Positions 9,465 to 19,293 are shown, counted from the stretch's first letter. The stretch is 64,000 nt of DNA from Phaeobacter sp. A36a-5a (GCF_037911135.1 NZ_JBBLYU010000006.1:1-64000), one strand, 5' to 3'. Translations and numbers: made by a program. The notes: generated by a model not told the origin, from the sequence alone.

Positions 9465-10223
9465 TCAGCCATGATAGCAGGCGATACGCCGCCCCTCGAT
9501 CTCGCACAGCGCCACCGGCGTCTGGTACAGCGCGCTGAGGGTCTCGCCCGTCGCAACCTCGGCAACCGGACCGGCAAAGGCGACGCGCCCCCCAGCCAGC
9601 GCCACCACATGATCGGCCCAGCTGATCGCATAGTTGAGGTCATGCAGCACGATCACGATGCTTTTGCCACGGGTATCGGCGAGACGGCGCAGCTGCGCCA
9701 TCAGGTTGCGCGCATGGTTCAGATCCAGATTGTTGAGCGGCTCATCCAGCAGCAGCCAGTCGGTGTCCTGCGCATAGGCCATCGCGATAAAGGCACGCTG
9801 GCGCTGGCCGCCGGACAGCTCATCCAGAAACCGGTCGGTCAGATCGTCAAGCCCGAACTGCGCCAGCGCGGCGTCAATCGCGGCGTGATCCTGCGCCGTC
9901 AGCCGCCCCTGACTATGCGGCCAGCGCCCAAAGCCGACCAGATCGCGCACCCGCACCCGGCTGGCCACCTCCAGCTGCTGGCCAACCACCGCCATCCGCC
10001 GCGCCAGCTGATCCGGTCTGATCCCGCGCAGATCGCGGCCCGACAGGGTGATCGCGCCGCCACTTGCAGGCATCTGCTGCGCAATCAGCTTCAGCAGGGT
10101 CGATTTCCCCGCCCCGTTCGGCCCGATCAGCGCGGTGATCTTCCCGGCAGGCAGGCTGGCATCAACCGCGTTCAGGATCGTCTTTCCAGCCAGTGTGAAC
10201 GACAGGCCCGCCACGGTGATCAT
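9465..10223 (-). CDS. Iron-siderophore ABC importer, ATP-binding protein
   Basis: FecE/FepC/YclP-type ATPase of 252 residues that powers ferric siderophore import. Walker A is GPNGAGKST near residue 34, the signature is LSGGQRQRAFIAMAYAQD, Walker B is LLLDEPLNNLD, and the switch histidine is in VLHDLN. It overlaps the upstream permease by 4 bp and is the last gene of a four-gene minus-strand importer operon. The operon is arranged like the yclNOPQ petrobactin importer (permease, permease, ATPase, binding protein types), although the binding protein comes first here. Together with the asb genes this suggests import of a petrobactin-like siderophore. Confidence 0.93.
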   Translation of the reverse strand: MITVAGLSFTLAGKTILNAVDASLPAGKITALIGPNGAGKSTLLKLIAQQMPASGGAITLSGRDLRGIRPDQLARRMAVVGQQLEVASRVRVRDLVGFGRWPHSQGRLTAQDHAAIDAALAQFGLDDLTDRFLDELSGGQRQRAFIAMAYAQDTDWLLLDEPLNNLDLNHARNLMAQLRRLADTRGKSIVIVLHDLNYAISWADHVVALAGGRVAFAGPVAEVATGETLSALYQTPVALCEIEGRRIACYHG

Positions 10224-11197
10224 CTCAGTTTTCCTTTCAACAACAGCACGATGAACAGCAGCCCACCGCAGAATTCGATCACGATCGCAAGGCTGGACTG
10301 CAGGTCCAAAAGCCGCTCGAACAGGATCTGCCCCGCCACCAGAACCAGCGCCGCAATCAGCGCCGAAGCAGGCAGCAGCAGTGCGTGGCGATGGCTTTGC
10401 ATCAGGCTATGGGCAAGGCTGGTGACCAGCAGCCCGAGAAAGGCCAGCGGACCAACAAGGGCGGTGGAGACCGAAACGAGCGCCGCAATCACGCAGAGCA
10501 GCTGCAAATGCAGCCGGTCATACCGCACCCCCAGACTGCGGGCCTGATCGCGTCCCAAGGCCACGACATCCAGCAGCGCCGAGCGGCGCAGCAGCCACAG
10601 GGCAACCGGCAGGATCACCACCAGCGCCGCCAGCAGGGCGGTCCGGTCGATACTGCCGAACTGCGCAAACATGCGCCCCTGCACCACGGCAAAGGCCGAC
10701 GGATCCATCAGCCGCTGCAAAAACCCGGCCAGCGTCCGCAGCAATACCGCAATCACCACGCCAACAAGGATCAGCAGCTGGATGTCCCCCCGGGTCCGCC
10801 GCAGCAGGCTGGTAAACAACAGCAGCGCCGCCGCCATCATCACGGCGGTGTCCAGCGCAAACCCGGCAAATCCCGACAGCTGCACCATCCCCGCAAGGCC
10901 GAAAACCGCAACCAGCACCGATTGGGTCAGCAGAAACAGCGCATCGAACCCCATGATCGAAGGCGTCAGGATCCGGTTCTGACTGAGCGTCTGGAACAGC
11001 ACAGTGGCCAGCCCGACCGCAGCCCCGACGCAGAGCAGCCCGGCCAGCTTCGTCATGCGCAGCCCAAGGATGTAGCGCGATGGGGCGCCCTCAGACCATG
11101 GCAGGCCCCAGCCGACAAAACCAACCGCCGCACCCATCAGCAGCCCCGCCAGCAGCAACAGGCGCCGGTCGATCCATGAGAAGGACAGGTCAACCAT
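10220..11197 (-). CDS. Iron-siderophore ABC importer, permease 2 (FecCD family)
   Basis: Membrane permease of 325 residues with about nine or ten hydrophobic segments and FecCD features (LGRDQARSLGV, then TALVGPLAFLGLLVTSLAHS). ATG at 11197 overlaps the end of the first permease by 8 bp and starts the family-like N-terminus MVDLSFSWIDRRLLLLAG. The frame is open further upstream, but that extension is cysteine- and arginine-rich and unlike a permease. It pairs with the permease encoded upstream and with the ATPase downstream. Confidence 0.93.
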   Translation of the reverse strand: MVDLSFSWIDRRLLLLAGLLMGAAVGFVGWGLPWSEGAPSRYILGLRMTKLAGLLCVGAAVGLATVLFQTLSQNRILTPSIMGFDALFLLTQSVLVAVFGLAGMVQLSGFAGFALDTAVMMAAALLLFTSLLRRTRGDIQLLILVGVVIAVLLRTLAGFLQRLMDPSAFAVVQGRMFAQFGSIDRTALLAALVVILPVALWLLRRSALLDVVALGRDQARSLGVRYDRLHLQLLCVIAALVSVSTALVGPLAFLGLLVTSLAHSLMQSHRHALLLPASALIAALVLVAGQILFERLLDLQSSLAIVIEFCGGLLFIVLLLKGKLR

Positions 11198-12194
11198 GTG
11201 CGCCCCGGCGCAGCAGCATGATGAGGAACAGCGCCGCTCCGAACAGCCCGAACACCGTGCCGGCCGGAATCTCGTAGGGCGCCCGCAGGACCCGCCCCAG
11301 CATGTCACAGATCAACAGCAGCCCGGCGCCGGTGGCCGCCACCACGGGCAGGCTTTCACGCAGATTGTCGCCCATGATCCGGGACACCAGATTGGGCACC
11401 ACCAGCCCGACAAAGGGCAGCACGCCCACGGTGACAATCACCAGCGCCGACACCAGCGACACCACCACCACGCCAAAGCCCAGCACCTGCCGGTAGCGCA
11501 GACCGAGGCTCCGGCTGGCGACCTCTCCCAGACCGGCAATGGTGAATTGATCCGCCACCAGATAGGCCAGCACCGCAAGGACGCCCGCCAGCCACAACAG
11601 CTCGTAACGCCCTGACAGGACGCCGGAAAACTCGCCACTCATCCAGATCGCCAGATATTGCAGCAGATCGGCCTGAAACGCGACGAAGCTGGCGCAGGCC
11701 GCAAGGATGCCGCCATAAACCAGCCCCACCAGCGGAACCAGCAGGGGCCGCTGCGGTGGAATGCGCCGGGCCAGCGCCAGAAAGACCAACGTCCCGAGCA
11801 GCGCTGCAACCGCCGCGCAGAGCATCTTGGCAAAGATCGGCCATGCCGGCGCCAGCAGGGTGGCCCCCAGCAGCCCCAGCATCGCCGCCTCATTGGTGCC
11901 GGTGGTGCCCGGCTCGACAAATCGGTTGCGCACCAGCAGCTGCATGATCACCCCAGCAACCGCCATCGTCGCGCCGGTCAGGATCACCGCCAGCGTGCGC
12001 GGTATGCGGCTGACCAGCAGCAGCTGCGCCGCCCGTGGGTCGTCAAACAGTGCCAGCGGCGAGACCTGAGTGACGCCAATCGCGCAACTCAGCACCGCCA
12101 GACCCGCCAGCAGCAGCAGACACAGGCCCAGCCGCCCCGCCGGTGATCCGCCCGACACGCGGGCTGGCGCCGCGGTTTCAGCCACCGCGCGCAA
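11190..12194 (-). CDS. Iron-siderophore ABC importer, permease 1 (FecCD family)
   Basis: Permease of 334 residues. Conserved FecCD elements: RIPRTLAVILTGATMAVAGV, GEVASRSLGLRYRQ, and GVLPFVGLVVPNLVSRIMGD, which forms the coupling region to the ATPase. It resembles the FatD/VctD/YclN branch used for catecholate and citrate-based siderophores. It overlaps the binding-protein gene by 17 bp and the second permease by 8 bp, so translation of the operon is probably coupled. Confidence 0.93.
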   Translation of the reverse strand: MRAVAETAAPARVSGGSPAGRLGLCLLLLAGLAVLSCAIGVTQVSPLALFDDPRAAQLLLVSRIPRTLAVILTGATMAVAGVIMQLLVRNRFVEPGTTGTNEAAMLGLLGATLLAPAWPIFAKMLCAAVAALLGTLVFLALARRIPPQRPLLVPLVGLVYGGILAACASFVAFQADLLQYLAIWMSGEFSGVLSGRYELLWLAGVLAVLAYLVADQFTIAGLGEVASRSLGLRYRQVLGFGVVVVSLVSALVIVTVGVLPFVGLVVPNLVSRIMGDNLRESLPVVAATGAGLLLICDMLGRVLRAPYEIPAGTVFGLFGAALFLIMLLRRGAHG

Positions 12195-13131
12195 ACCCGG
12201 CCAGGATATCCTCCAGCGTCGCGGTCATCGACTGGATGCCACCGCCTGCGATGTAGATGCTGGCGGAGTTCAGATAGATGACCTGACCTTTTTTCCAGGC
12301 CTCAGTCCCGGTCACCAGCGGATTGTCCAGCGTCGCGGCGGCGGCCTGATTGTCCTGCCCGATGGCACTGGCCCGGTCCACGACGATCAGCCAGTCGGGA
12401 TTCGCCTCAGCGATATATTCAAAGGAAATCGCCTCGCCATGGGGCGCGGCCTCCGCCGCCTCAGCCGTCGCCGCGGCAGGTTGCTCGACCACCGCTTCGG
12501 GCAGGTTCAGCGCGTTGTGAATCCAGCCAAAACGGGACTCGCGGCCATAGGTTGTCACCTTCGGACCATTGGTCATCACGATCAGCGCGCGCCCCCGGTC
12601 GGCAACCGCGGCGCGGGTGCTCTCCAGCTTGGCCAGAAACGCCGCCTCAAGCGTGGCGGCCTGCGCGCTCCGGCCCATCAGCGCGCCATAGCTGCGCAGC
12701 CGTGACAGCGCGATATCCACATGATCCGCGCCCCAGATCGTCATGTCCACGGTGGGCGCAATCTCCGAAAGCGCATCGACCTGAGCGGAGGACCGCCCGC
12801 CCGCAATGATCAGATCCGGCCCCAGCAGGGCAATCGCCTCGAAATCCGGTTCAAACAGCGTCCCGACCGGGGTCGCCTGCGCCTGCTCGGCGTTCAGATA
12901 ATCGACATACAGCCGCGATGGCAGCCCTGCCATCGGCACATCCAGTGCCGCCAGCGTATCCGCAGCTGCAACATCCAGCACCACTAGGGCCTGCGGCTGC
13001 GACGGCACAGCCTGCGCGCCCCGCGCGGTGTCAAGAAGGGGTGTCTCCGGCCTGTCGTCATTGGCGGCAGCAGCGCCGACCAATCCAAGCACCAGCGCAG
13101 CAGTCAGCTGCAATCGCGTCCAATTTGCCAT
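12178..13131 (-). CDS. Periplasmic siderophore-binding protein (FatB/VctP/YclQ type)
   Basis: Substrate-binding protein of 317 residues, first gene of the importer operon. A signal peptide is visible at residues 1-23 (hydrophobic LTAALVLGLVGAAAA, then ANDD). The mature protein has the two lobes of helical-backbone binding proteins with LLGPDLIIAGGRSS in lobe 1 and EANPDWLIVVDR in lobe 2. There is no lipobox, as expected for a free periplasmic protein in a Gram-negative cell. ATG at 13131 is chosen; a TTG two codons upstream is less likely. The 281-bp divergent region to the TonB receptor must hold the promoters for both sides; no well-supported iron box was identified by eye. Confidence 0.92.
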   Translation of the reverse strand: MANWTRLQLTAALVLGLVGAAAANDDRPETPLLDTARGAQAVPSQPQALVVLDVAAADTLAALDVPMAGLPSRLYVDYLNAEQAQATPVGTLFEPDFEAIALLGPDLIIAGGRSSAQVDALSEIAPTVDMTIWGADHVDIALSRLRSYGALMGRSAQAATLEAAFLAKLESTRAAVADRGRALIVMTNGPKVTTYGRESRFGWIHNALNLPEAVVEQPAAATAEAAEAAPHGEAISFEYIAEANPDWLIVVDRASAIGQDNQAAAATLDNPLVTGTEAWKKGQVIYLNSASIYIAGGGIQSMTATLEDILAGFARGG

Positions 13132-13412
13132 GTTCAATCCCGTCAGATGGAGGAAGGCTGGCGATATGGCTGGCTCAAAATCGCCCGCTTGTTAGGCCGG
13201 GACCGGGCAAAAGTCCAGACGTCATTGCCTGCGCTGTCTGTCCACAGCACGCTGCGGGGCCCGGTCATCAGCCAGACAGCCAGACAGGTAAGGCAAGATT
13301 TTTTGCCACCGCTGCTTGCAAGGTACCGCAATGCTCACTATGAGACCCAAGGCCCCAGCGGGGGCAAAGCCAGGTTACCCCAAGCTATCAGCACATTATC
13401 ACGCGGGTTAAC

Positions 13413-15407
13413 ATGGCACATCAAACAGCACAGAAATCCTCCCTCCTCATGACCGGGCTGCTGTGCAGCACGGCGCTCACTCTCTTTTCCGCAACAACAG
13501 GTTACGCGCAGGACGACACTGTCCTGTCGCTCGACCCCATCCTTGTGAAGCAGCGCGACAGCGATGGCGAAGCCGCTGACCGGGCGACGGCGGTCTATGT
13601 GGCGGATGCGGAAATCGAACGCGCCGCGATGGGCGATCTGAAAGACCTTTTTGCCGGAATCGCCTCGGTGTCGGTGGGCGGGGCAATCCCGGTGGCGCAG
13701 AAGATCTACGTCAACGGCATCGACATGCTGAAACTGGCGGTACAGGTCGACGGCGTGTCCCAGAACAACCGCGTGTTCCACCACGCCAGCGCAAATGCCT
13801 TTGACCCCGGCCTGATGAAATCCGTCCGGGTCGATCCCGGTGTGGCCCCGGCCGATGCAGGCCCCGGCGCCCTGGCCGGTCGGGTGGTGATGGAAACTAT
13901 CGACGCCGAGGACATCCTGACCGACGGTCAGGCCATTGGCGGCAAAGCACGTCTCAGCTACGGCGAAAACGGCGATACCTTCGGCAGCTCTCTGACGTTG
14001 GCCGGGCAGGCAGACGGGTTCGAGATCCTGCTCTACGGCAAGCGCATGACCGGTGACGATTACACCGATGGCGCCGGCAACACGGTGGGCGGCACCCGCA
14101 GCGACCTGACCGCCGGCCTGTTGAAACTGGCCTATCAGACCGACGAAGGCCACCGGTTCGAGTTCTCGGGCCAGCAGATGCAGGACACCGCCCTGCGCAA
14201 CCGCCGCGCCAATTTCGGCACAGCGTCCTTCAACCCGCTTGGCACGGTCTACGACACCAAACGCACGGTCTATTCGCTGCGCTACGAGGATGTGAACGGC
14301 GGCGGCAACTGGGATCCCTCGGCCACCATCGGATTTTCCGAGAATGAGATCGGCAGCATCGGCACCACAGAAACCAGCGTGGGTGTGACCCGGACCTATT
14401 CCGCGACCTTCCAGAACCGGTTCCACCTGTCAGAGAGCGATACCATCACCGCCGGGGTGGACTTCCAGGACCAGAAAAGCACCGCAAGCGGCGATTTCTG
14501 GGGCAGCAATCGCCCCTCGGAACAAAGCCGGACCGTCGGCGTCTTTGCCCAGGCCCGCCTGCAACCCAGCGACCGGCTGAAGGTCTCCGCCGGTCTGCGC
14601 TATGACTGGAACGATTTTACCGGCCAGGACTTCGGCCAGAGCGGCAGCCCCTATCAGCAGGACAGCTCCGGGCTGAGTGGCAACCTCTCTATCGTCTATA
14701 GCGTCAATGATGCGCTGTCCCTGCGGGCGGGCTATTCCAACGTCTTTGGCGGGATCGGGGTCGAGGACAACTTCCTGTTCTTCCGCGACTGGGATTATTC
14801 GGCGCTGAAACCGCGCCGTGCCAGCAATGTTGTCATCGGCGCCGACTGGCAGAGCGGCAACTGGACCCTTGGCGCAGAAGCTTTCCAGACCAGGATCGAC
14901 GACACCCGTGACGTCGCAGGCCCGGTGGTCACCAGCTATGATTTCGAAAGCCGGGGCTACAATCTGGGCGCCACCTATGGCTGGGAGGGCGGCTTTGCCC
15001 GGCTGACCTTCAGCGACAGCGAAACCCGCGTCAACGGCGCGCCCGCCTCCGGCTACTACCTGCTGGATTCCGGGGCCCCGATCGGACAGGTGCTGGCGCT
15101 TGAGGTGCAGCAGGAACTGCCTCAATGGAACCTGGTTGTCGGCGGTCATATCGACGCGGCCTTTGACTATGATCCAAAGCTGAACGAGGTTGACCCCACA
15201 ACCAAACTGGAAGGCTACGAGGTGCTGAACCTCTTTGCCGAATATCGCCCGGCCGCCTATGACAATGTCTCGATCCGCGCCGAGATCAACAACGTCTTTG
15301 ACCGTCAATACGCCGACCGCGCCACCTATGGCGGCGATTATCCCGGCTTTGCAACGCTTAAGGAACCGGGCCGTTCGGTCTCCATCGTGGCCAATGTCTC
15401 CTTCTGA
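13413..15407 (+). CDS. TonB-dependent outer-membrane siderophore receptor
   Basis: Receptor of 664 residues. A signal peptide ends around GYAQDD (residue 30), followed by a TonB-box-like TVLSLDPILV segment and a short plug domain (YVNGIDMLKLAVQVDGVSQN, GPGALAGRVVMET). A beta-barrel rich in alternating aromatic residues ends with FATLKEPGRSVSIVANVSF, whose terminal Phe is typical of outer-membrane proteins. It is divergent from the importer operon and upstream of the asb operon. It therefore probably binds the ferric form of the siderophore made by the adjacent genes. The upstream 281-bp region includes a short tandem CAGCCAGA repeat near 13269. Confidence 0.92.
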   Translation: MAHQTAQKSSLLMTGLLCSTALTLFSATTGYAQDDTVLSLDPILVKQRDSDGEAADRATAVYVADAEIERAAMGDLKDLFAGIASVSVGGAIPVAQKIYVNGIDMLKLAVQVDGVSQNNRVFHHASANAFDPGLMKSVRVDPGVAPADAGPGALAGRVVMETIDAEDILTDGQAIGGKARLSYGENGDTFGSSLTLAGQADGFEILLYGKRMTGDDYTDGAGNTVGGTRSDLTAGLLKLAYQTDEGHRFEFSGQQMQDTALRNRRANFGTASFNPLGTVYDTKRTVYSLRYEDVNGGGNWDPSATIGFSENEIGSIGTTETSVGVTRTYSATFQNRFHLSESDTITAGVDFQDQKSTASGDFWGSNRPSEQSRTVGVFAQARLQPSDRLKVSAGLRYDWNDFTGQDFGQSGSPYQQDSSGLSGNLSIVYSVNDALSLRAGYSNVFGGIGVEDNFLFFRDWDYSALKPRRASNVVIGADWQSGNWTLGAEAFQTRIDDTRDVAGPVVTSYDFESRGYNLGATYGWEGGFARLTFSDSETRVNGAPASGYYLLDSGAPIGQVLALEVQQELPQWNLVVGGHIDAAFDYDPKLNEVDPTTKLEGYEVLNLFAEYRPAAYDNVSIRAEINNVFDRQYADRATYGGDYPGFATLKEPGRSVSIVANVSF

Positions 15408-15442
15408 GCGGCGGGTCTGACCCCGCTCCGGCCCTCACCCTT

Positions 15443-15469
15443 CGGGCGCGCCCGACTGTGGCGCGCCCG
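15443..15469 (+). terminator. Hairpin after the TonB receptor gene
   Basis: CGGGCGCGCC (15443-15452) and GGCGCGCCCG (15460-15469) form a perfect 10-bp GC stem with a 7-base loop, 36 bases after the receptor stop. CTTCGG follows rather than a T-run. It separates the receptor from the asb operon. Confidence 0.5.
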
Positions 15470-15537
15470 CTTCGGCAGAAACACACCTACGGCGATCAAA
15501 ACCCTTTTGAAACATGTCCGTATTGCCTAAGACCAAC

Positions 15538-15551
15538 GCATGAAATCATGC
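15538..15551. promoter_or_regulatory. Short palindrome upstream of the asb operon
   Basis: GCATGA-AA-TCATGC is a perfect 6-bp inverted repeat about 185 bp upstream of asbA. It is the only compact dyad seen in the 327-bp gap 15408-15734 apart from the receptor hairpin and a CCGCCC/GGGCGG hairpin just before the asbA start. It could be a repressor site; which iron regulator (Irr, RirA, Fur/Mur) would bind is unknown, and chance occurrence is possible. Confidence 0.3.
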
Positions 15552-15734
15552 CAAGGCGGCTGGGGTCTCCTCACCGCTTAGCCGCCAGCATTCCGCCAGT
15601 TCTCCTGTAACATCGCCAGACCGCTTACCCCGCCGGGATCCCTCTTCGGTGGCGCTGTCTGGCATCGCTGCGGAAGCGCTGTAAGAGATGCACCCAATTC
15701 CATACCGCCCCATGCGGGCGGCGGGGCCGGTCCG

Positions 15735-17558
15735 ATGATGGTTTATCAGACAGGCCTGTTCCCCGACCCGCTGTCGGTCCCACCGACCGATCCCCACCCG
15801 GATGCCGCCGCGGAGGCGGCGCTGGCGGCCAGCCTTCAGGCGCTGCTCAACGGCTTTCTGCGCGAATGCCCCGAGCTGCCCGGCGACCACAGGTCATCGG
15901 CCCCGGATCGCGCGCCCCGGATCGACATTGCGCTGGCGCATATCCCCGCCGTGCTGCGGCTTGGCCTGCGCTATACCTCCCGGACCGGCCCGCTGAAATT
16001 CGGCGCCGCGCAGCTGCGGTTTTGCGGCGAAACCTATTGGCAGCCGGCGCCACCGGTCCAGACCATCAGCCTGATCGCGCAGGAGTGTTTTCACCGCTCC
16101 GGCGCAACGGATCCGGCCAGACTGGCAGAGTTCCTGCGCGCCATTTTCAACAGCAACGCCGAGATCGAAGCCGCGCTGCGGCGCACCGCGCCGAGCCCCA
16201 GCCCGCACCAGTTCCGGCAGGCGGAACAATCGCTGGTCTTTGGTCACTGGCTGCATCCCACACCCAAAAGCCGCGACGGCCTGACCGATTGGCAGCAGCG
16301 GGCCTATGCACCTGAATATGCAGGAGAGTTCCAGCTACACCTATTTGCCGCCCGGACCGAGATCACCCGCCAGGACAGCGCCGCCGCGCCGCTGTCGCAG
16401 ATCCTGCGCGATATTGGGGGCCTGACCGATGGCCTCTGCCTGCACCCGGGCGAGCAGCTGATCCCGGCCCATCCGCTTCAGGCGCAGGCGCTGCTGCTCG
16501 ATCCCGCCGTTCAGGCCCTGCTGGCCAGCGGTCAGCTGCGCGATCTGGGGTCTGCCGGTCCGGCTTTCACCCCGACGTCGTCCCTGCGGACGGTCTTTGC
16601 CGCCGAGTGCCCCTGGATGCTCAAATTCTCGGTGCCGGTGCGGCTGACCAATTCGCTGCGCGTGACCCTTGCCAGTGAATTGCAGCAGGGGGTTGCGATG
16701 GCGCGGCTGCTGCGGCGTCTGAACATCGCAACCAGCCTGCCAAAGTTTCAGATCATCGACGATCCGGCCTATCTGACCCTGACCCTGCCGGAGCGCCGCG
16801 AAAGCGGTTTCGAGGTGATTTTCCGCAAGAACCCCTTTGCAGGTGAGGCGGGCGCCGGCATCTTCCCCCTCGCCGCGCTTACGGCCGATCCGCGACCGGG
16901 GTGTGCCTCGCTGCTGGCCACGCAGATCGCCGATCTCGCCGCGCGCCAGCGCAGCACCCGAAGACAGGCGGCGACGCGCTGGTTCGGCGCCTATCTCGAC
17001 TGTATGCTCACCCCGGTTCTGACGCTCTATGACCGGCACTGCATCGCCCTTGAGGCGCATCAGCAGAACGCCTTGCTGGATCTGTCCGAGGGGCTGCCCC
17101 GGCAGGGCTTCTACCGCGACAATCAGGGCTATTTCATCACCGATGATGCCTTTGCCCCACTGCGCCAGATCGAGCCCAGCCTCGCCGATGTGCCTGCGCT
17201 GGTGTTCAGCCGCACCCATATCAACGCCCGCCTGACCTACTACCTTGTGGTCAACCAGATCTTTGCGGTGATCTGGCGCATGGGCTGCGACGGGCTGCTT
17301 AGCGAAGACGCGCTGCTGCAACAGCTGCGCGATGAGTTGCACCGCCTGCGGCCGCGCTTTACCGGACCCGCGCGCGCGCTGGTGGAGCAGCTGCTCTATG
17401 CGCCACGGCTGGCGACCAAGGCCAATCTGCTGACCCGCCTGCACGATCTGGATGAATTGCAGACCGACACTCAGGAAGGGCTGTTTGTCGATATCCCCAA
17501 TCCGATTGCCGCCCCGCAACGCCAGACCAGAGAGGTGATGCAAGATGCCTGTCTATGA
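15735..17558 (+). CDS. asbA: IucA/IucC-family NIS siderophore synthetase (AsbA-like)
   Basis: NRPS-independent synthetase of 607 residues, close in length to AsbA of the petrobactin pathway. It would adenylate a carboxyl of citrate and condense it with a polyamine. NIS motifs seen include FGHWLHPTPKSRDG (ATP-binding histidine region near residue 172), HPLQAQ, PTSSLRTVFA near residue 285, KFSVPVRLTNSLR, and a C-terminal FhuF-like region with ALEAHQQNALL. ATG at 15735 is immediately followed by another ATG, and the ribosome-binding site is poor. It overlaps asbB by 14 bp. Specificity for spermidine and citrate is inferred from the accompanying asbC-F genes. Confidence 0.9.
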   Translation: MMVYQTGLFPDPLSVPPTDPHPDAAAEAALAASLQALLNGFLRECPELPGDHRSSAPDRAPRIDIALAHIPAVLRLGLRYTSRTGPLKFGAAQLRFCGETYWQPAPPVQTISLIAQECFHRSGATDPARLAEFLRAIFNSNAEIEAALRRTAPSPSPHQFRQAEQSLVFGHWLHPTPKSRDGLTDWQQRAYAPEYAGEFQLHLFAARTEITRQDSAAAPLSQILRDIGGLTDGLCLHPGEQLIPAHPLQAQALLLDPAVQALLASGQLRDLGSAGPAFTPTSSLRTVFAAECPWMLKFSVPVRLTNSLRVTLASELQQGVAMARLLRRLNIATSLPKFQIIDDPAYLTLTLPERRESGFEVIFRKNPFAGEAGAGIFPLAALTADPRPGCASLLATQIADLAARQRSTRRQAATRWFGAYLDCMLTPVLTLYDRHCIALEAHQQNALLDLSEGLPRQGFYRDNQGYFITDDAFAPLRQIEPSLADVPALVFSRTHINARLTYYLVVNQIFAVIWRMGCDGLLSEDALLQQLRDELHRLRPRFTGPARALVEQLLYAPRLATKANLLTRLHDLDELQTDTQEGLFVDIPNPIAAPQRQTREVMQDACL

Positions 17559-19290
17559 CCTCGCATGCCCATTGGGCAAAGCACAGCCCCACCCGCAAAC
17601 CCGGCAGACCCGCGGCGCGCTGCGGGTGCTGCGCCAGCTATGCGAAGCGCTGTTGAGCGAAGGCTGCGCCCAAGACATCACCTGGCACGATCGCGGATTG
17701 CGCTGGCAGCTCGGCAACCGGTCGTTCCGCGCCAGCGGGCGCTGTGGCGCCTTTGGCCGTTATCGGCTGGATGCCGGCAGCATCGAGATGGCACAGGAGC
17801 ACGGCTGGCAGCCCGCCGCGCTGGAGGACGTGCTCTCGGCGCTCACGGCCCCGGCGGCGGCACTGGCCGCGCTGCGCGTCGACCTTGACCGCACCGCCCA
17901 TCTGGATGATCTCAACCACCGGCAGATCCCCCGCCCGCCCCGGCGGCACCAGCTGGGCATCGCCGATATGGAGCGCGCCATCCACGAAGGCCACCCCTAC
18001 CACCCCTGTTACAAGGCGCGCAGCGGTTTTAGCGACCGCGATCATCTCCGCTACGGGCCTGAGGCAGGGCAGAGTTTTCGCCTGATCGGGCTGCTGTTGC
18101 ACCCCGCGCTGGTCCAACAGCGCCTGCCCGATGCGGATTTCTGGCCCCGCGAGCTGGGACCGGCGGAATGGGAGCGCATCCGCAGCCTCGCCGCCATGCG
18201 CAGCGCCGAGGGCTTTGCCCTGCTGCCGGTCCACCCCTGGCAATGGAACCAGCTGGCACAGGATCCGCTGGTGCAGGCCTGGCACGCTGCAGGCCAGCTG
18301 ATCCCCCTCGGCGAGATCGGCGACCGCTACAGGGCGACCCAATCGGTGCGCACGCTGACGAACGCCGACCAGCCGCAGCGCGCCCATGTCAAAACCGCAA
18401 TGACCATGCGCAACACCTCGTCCCTGCGCACATTGATCCCCGAAACCGTCACCATCGCGCCGCTGATATCGGACTGGCTTGCTGCGGTGATCGCCAGTGA
18501 CCCGCTGTTGCAGGATCGCTATCCGCTGACCCTGCTGCCGGAATATGCCGGCATCATCGCCGGGCGCGGCACCGCGCTGGAGGGGCATCTGGCCGCGATC
18601 TGGCGGCAAAGCCCGGCCTCGCTCGGTCTGGCGGACAATCAGATGATGCCGTTCAACGCGCTGGCCCTGACAGAAGAGGACGGCAAGCCGCTGATCGCCC
18701 CCTGGATTGCCGCCCACGGGCGCGACCGCTGGCTGGCGCAGCTGATTGAAACGGCGGTACTGCCGGTCTGGCACCTGATGGTGGCCCATGGCATCGGGCT
18801 GGAAGCCCATGGGCAGAACCTCATCCTTCAGCATGACAACGGCTGGCCGACCGGCCTCATTGCCCGCGATTTCCACGATGGTGTCGAATATGTCGACACC
18901 CTGCTGTCCCAGCCCGCGCTACGCCCCGATCTGGCGGCGATTGACCCCGCCTTTGCCAGCGCAGAGCCGGATCAGTTCCACGCGCTCTCCTGTGCTGACG
19001 GGCTGCGCGAATTGGTGATGGACACGCTCTTTGTCTTCAACCTCGCGGATCTGTCGGACCTCCTGCAACGCCATTTCGACCTGCCGGAGACCCGGTTCTG
19101 GCAGCGCCTGCGCGACCGGCTGGACCGCTACGCCGCCGATCACGGGCAGCAACAGCGCATGGCGGCCTTCGCTCCCTTTGCGCGCCAGATCCACGCCGAA
19201 AGCCTGATCACCCGCAAAATCGACCCCGACCGACGCGGCAGCTACCGCCATCTCATCGACAACCCTCTGGCCACTGCAAAGGACAGCTGA
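17545..19290 (+). CDS. asbB: IucA/IucC-family NIS siderophore synthetase (AsbB-like)
   Basis: Second NIS synthetase, 581 residues. It contains EGHPYHPCYKARSGFSDRDH near residue 145, LPVHPWQWNQ, RATQSVRTLTN, HVKTAMTMRNTSSLRTL, and GIGLEAHGQNLILQHDNGWP with the RDFHDG motif near the C-terminal third. All are hallmarks of the ATP and citrate site of NIS enzymes. In petrobactin assembly AsbA and AsbB together attach two polyamine arms to citrate. The start overlaps asbA by 14 bp with GAGAGGTG upstream, and asbC follows after 3 bp, so the operon is tightly coupled. Confidence 0.92.
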   Translation: MPVYDLACPLGKAQPHPQTRQTRGALRVLRQLCEALLSEGCAQDITWHDRGLRWQLGNRSFRASGRCGAFGRYRLDAGSIEMAQEHGWQPAALEDVLSALTAPAAALAALRVDLDRTAHLDDLNHRQIPRPPRRHQLGIADMERAIHEGHPYHPCYKARSGFSDRDHLRYGPEAGQSFRLIGLLLHPALVQQRLPDADFWPRELGPAEWERIRSLAAMRSAEGFALLPVHPWQWNQLAQDPLVQAWHAAGQLIPLGEIGDRYRATQSVRTLTNADQPQRAHVKTAMTMRNTSSLRTLIPETVTIAPLISDWLAAVIASDPLLQDRYPLTLLPEYAGIIAGRGTALEGHLAAIWRQSPASLGLADNQMMPFNALALTEEDGKPLIAPWIAAHGRDRWLAQLIETAVLPVWHLMVAHGIGLEAHGQNLILQHDNGWPTGLIARDFHDGVEYVDTLLSQPALRPDLAAIDPAFASAEPDQFHALSCADGLRELVMDTLFVFNLADLSDLLQRHFDLPETRFWQRLRDRLDRYAADHGQQQRMAAFAPFARQIHAESLITRKIDPDRRGSYRHLIDNPLATAKDS

Positions 19291-19293
19291 CCC

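Noticed and set aside
13201-13266. GACCGGGC/GCCCGGTC inverted repeat in the receptor-importer gap
   Set aside because: The 8-bp arms are 50 bp apart in GC-rich DNA and are not clearly beyond chance.
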